From Cyphellophora europaea CBS 101466 (taxonomy: Eukaryota > Ascomycota > Eurotiomycetes > Chaetothyriales > Cyphellophoraceae), in assembly GCF_000365145.1 (NCBI RefSeq), contig NW_008481809.1, positions 439,883-503,882 on the forward strand: DNA of 64,000 nt, written 5' to 3'. Position numbers and translations under genes: made by a program. The notes under the pieces were generated by a model. It had not been told where the DNA came from. It made no database searches and saw nothing but the letters and a program-made list of their open reading frames with translations. Positions 62,348 through 64,000 of this stretch are shown piece by piece. Positions within the stretch are counted from its first letter, which is position 1; the number at the start of each line of letters is the position of its first letter.

Positions 62348-63758
62348 TCACTTCACCTTGCCTACCTCCAGTAACTTGCCCAACACAGGTGTCCATTCAT
62401 GGTCCCATCTTCTCTTGCTCTCCTGAAGGGCACCTTGCTTGAGCGTCGCAAGTACTCGAGCATTCGGCTGAAACAGATCGCGAAGGGCAATTGCCATCTC
62501 GTCAGCGTTGCCGAAGCCTCTGCCATTGACCCCTTCAGTCACCAGCTCTGGCCAAGCCGCGAACTTGCTCCATCCGAGCACGGGCAAGCCCGCACCGAAC
62601 ATGTCAACGACCTTCATGGGTAGGTCTACACCACTGCTGCTCGTATGCAGCGAGATGCCAAGATCTGCTGCCGCTAGCAGACTCGCGTAGTCGTGGAAGC
62701 TGAGCCAGTCCGTGTAGATTGAGACCTTCTCGAGCATGCCTTGCGCCTTGAGCTTCTTCGTTCTGTCCACATAGTATTGCTTCTGCGACCCTTTGCCCGT
62801 AATGATTACGACCAGGTCTGGAAGATGCCGGCTGTCAGCCTGAGCAGACTTCGAGTACTGGCAGAGTGCGTCTAGAAAGATGGAGAAGTCCTCGTCAGGA
62901 GTCCAGGACGTAGATGACACCAATAACCTGGCATCACCATCGGCGATGGCACTGTAGTGTTGGACGACTGTGCTGTATCTTTGCAAGAATGCCAAACGCT
63001 GCTGTTCGTCTGTGGGTTGGAAAATGCGTGCAGGTCGATCATGCAAAGTCATGATCAAAGCATTTGGACCGAGCTTGCTGCGCAGCACATGGCCCATTGC
63101 ATTGGTCACCGTGATGTGTGCAAAGGCTAGTCGGCCAAGAAGAAATTCGTACGCGTATGATATCCGTACTAGGGGGTGTTCGTTTCCCAGCTTGAGTGCC
63201 AGGATTGAGAATCCAAAGTTGTGCCAATCAATGATTAACCTCGTTCCACGAACCCAGCAGACGGCGGCAGCAATAAACAGCGTTGGAATAGATGGCGGGT
63301 TCTGGACTATCATCCACCTTGACGGCTCCGTGCGATAGGCGAGAGCGTTGAACAGGGACCAAACCTGTAATAGCACTTTAAGTGGACCGAAAGCGAGGAA
63401 CAACAGCTTGTTGCTTGTCTGAAGCCACTTCGGCGGTAATGAAAGCGGTACTATACGCACGTTGACGTTGGCGACCAAATCATTGAGGGGATCAGTGTCT
63501 AGCTGTGTCAGTACATAGGTCCTTGGTCAGGGGTAGGAAGTGACTACCTAGAAAACCGATCAACTCGACTTTTGCATCGTAATTCGCAATACTGGCCGCA
63601 TGATACTGCATGCGGGGACTTCGACCAACGTCACCCAGTACCACTATCTGGACTGAGTTTTGTCCTGTTGTGTTGACATACCTTGACGGCCGGAAAAGCA
63701 GTAGCAATAAAATCGCGGTGGTGGTCACCACAGCCAGGCTCATCCAGATCGGCGCCAT
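62348..63758 (-). CDS. ALG1: ALG1-type beta-1,4-mannosyltransferase, two exons
   Basis: Adds the first mannose to chitobiosyl-diphosphodolichol at the cytosolic face of the ER in N-glycan assembly (CAZy GT33). Exons 63758-63548 and 63498-62348, intron 49 nt (GTAGTC...GCTAG), 453 residues. The N-terminal TM anchor MAPIWMSLAVVTTTAILLLLLF is followed by QIVVLGDVGRSPRMQYHA, the typical ALG1 N-terminal nucleotide-fold entry. Splicing joins IGFL|DTDPLND. Later motifs: QNPPSIPTL, DWHNFGFSILAL, STSWTPDEDF, SLHTSSSGVDLPMKVVDMFG. All are characteristic ALG1 segments. Size matches yeast Alg1 (449). Firm. Confidence 0.96.
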
Positions 63759-64000
63759 GTCCAGCAGAAAGTATCAGAGCTCAATACCGCCCTGCCAACC
63801 ACGAGCCCCATTGCGCCCCAGTAGGTACTCCAGAATCATGCATTATGTTCTATAGGTAGTCCCAAAGGGAGACAAGACAGGGTGTTGAGCAGGCTGAGAA
63901 AAGCACATGTGCACATGCCCCACCGCAAGCTGTTGATTGGCTGACCCCTTTTTCTGTACCTGGGCGCAAAGCACAACGCCCCTCTGCACAGCTCAGCACA
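63759..64000. other. Upstream region of ALG1, window end
   Basis: 242 bp, including an ATTGG (CCAAT-type) box near 63935 on the plus strand. The gene beyond the window edge is not seen. Confidence 0.4.

Overview
The window is nuclear DNA from a filamentous ascomycete (Pezizomycotina). Evidence: introns are mostly 43-115 nt with GT(A/G)xGT donors and CTRAC-like branch sites, intergenic spacers are short, and the gene families are fungal (Fungal_trans_2-type regulators, OTT_1508-like deaminase, catalase-peroxidase, reticulon Rtn1, Nma111, small secreted cysteine-rich proteins). I could not assign genus or species from sequence alone; the mix suits Dothideomycetes. Eleven spliced gene models were assembled here by joining exons by hand and checking phase.

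Layout. 0-12.4 kb: 3' part of a catalase-peroxidase; RNase H2 subunit B with a PCNA-binding tail; a C11orf54/PTD012-type zinc hydrolase; a glyoxalase/extradiol-fold (VOC) protein; a DJ-1/PfpI protein; a Fungal_trans_2-type regulator; a hypothetical ORF; an alpha/beta hydrolase. 12.4-18.6 kb: an arsenic-type locus with a four-exon arsenite methyltransferase (one GC-AG intron) divergent from a bZIP regulator across a spacer holding three copies of a 13-bp element, flanked by two or three small two-TM proteins that look related. 18.6-24.1 kb: a U2 snRNA gene, a ~140-bp-period repeat and a 730-residue GIY-YIG-like protein with a cysteine cluster. 24-32 kb: poorly coding, with direct repeats, a decayed tandem repeat and one unresolved intron-rich Lys/Glu-rich gene. 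32-39 kb: a second Fungal_trans_2-type regulator, an arylamine N-acetyltransferase and a three-exon P450. 41-46 kb: a bZIP protein and a large OTT_1508-like deaminase. 46-52 kb: a small secreted Cys-rich protein, a seven-TM protein and an SxxK serine hydrolase. 53.9-64 kb, almost all on the minus strand: reticulon, Nma111-type HtrA protease, a four-exon secreted Cys-rich protein, bleomycin hydrolase and ALG1.

Functional grouping. The telomere-agnostic housekeeping genes (RNase H2B, U2, reticulon, Nma111, bleomycin hydrolase, ALG1) frame accessory blocks. The likeliest cooperating set is arsM plus its divergent bZIP, perhaps with the small membrane proteins. NAT plus P450 form a plausible xenobiotic-handling neighbourhood. 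The GIY-YIG-like protein and the OTT_1508-like deaminase are the least understood enzymes in the window.
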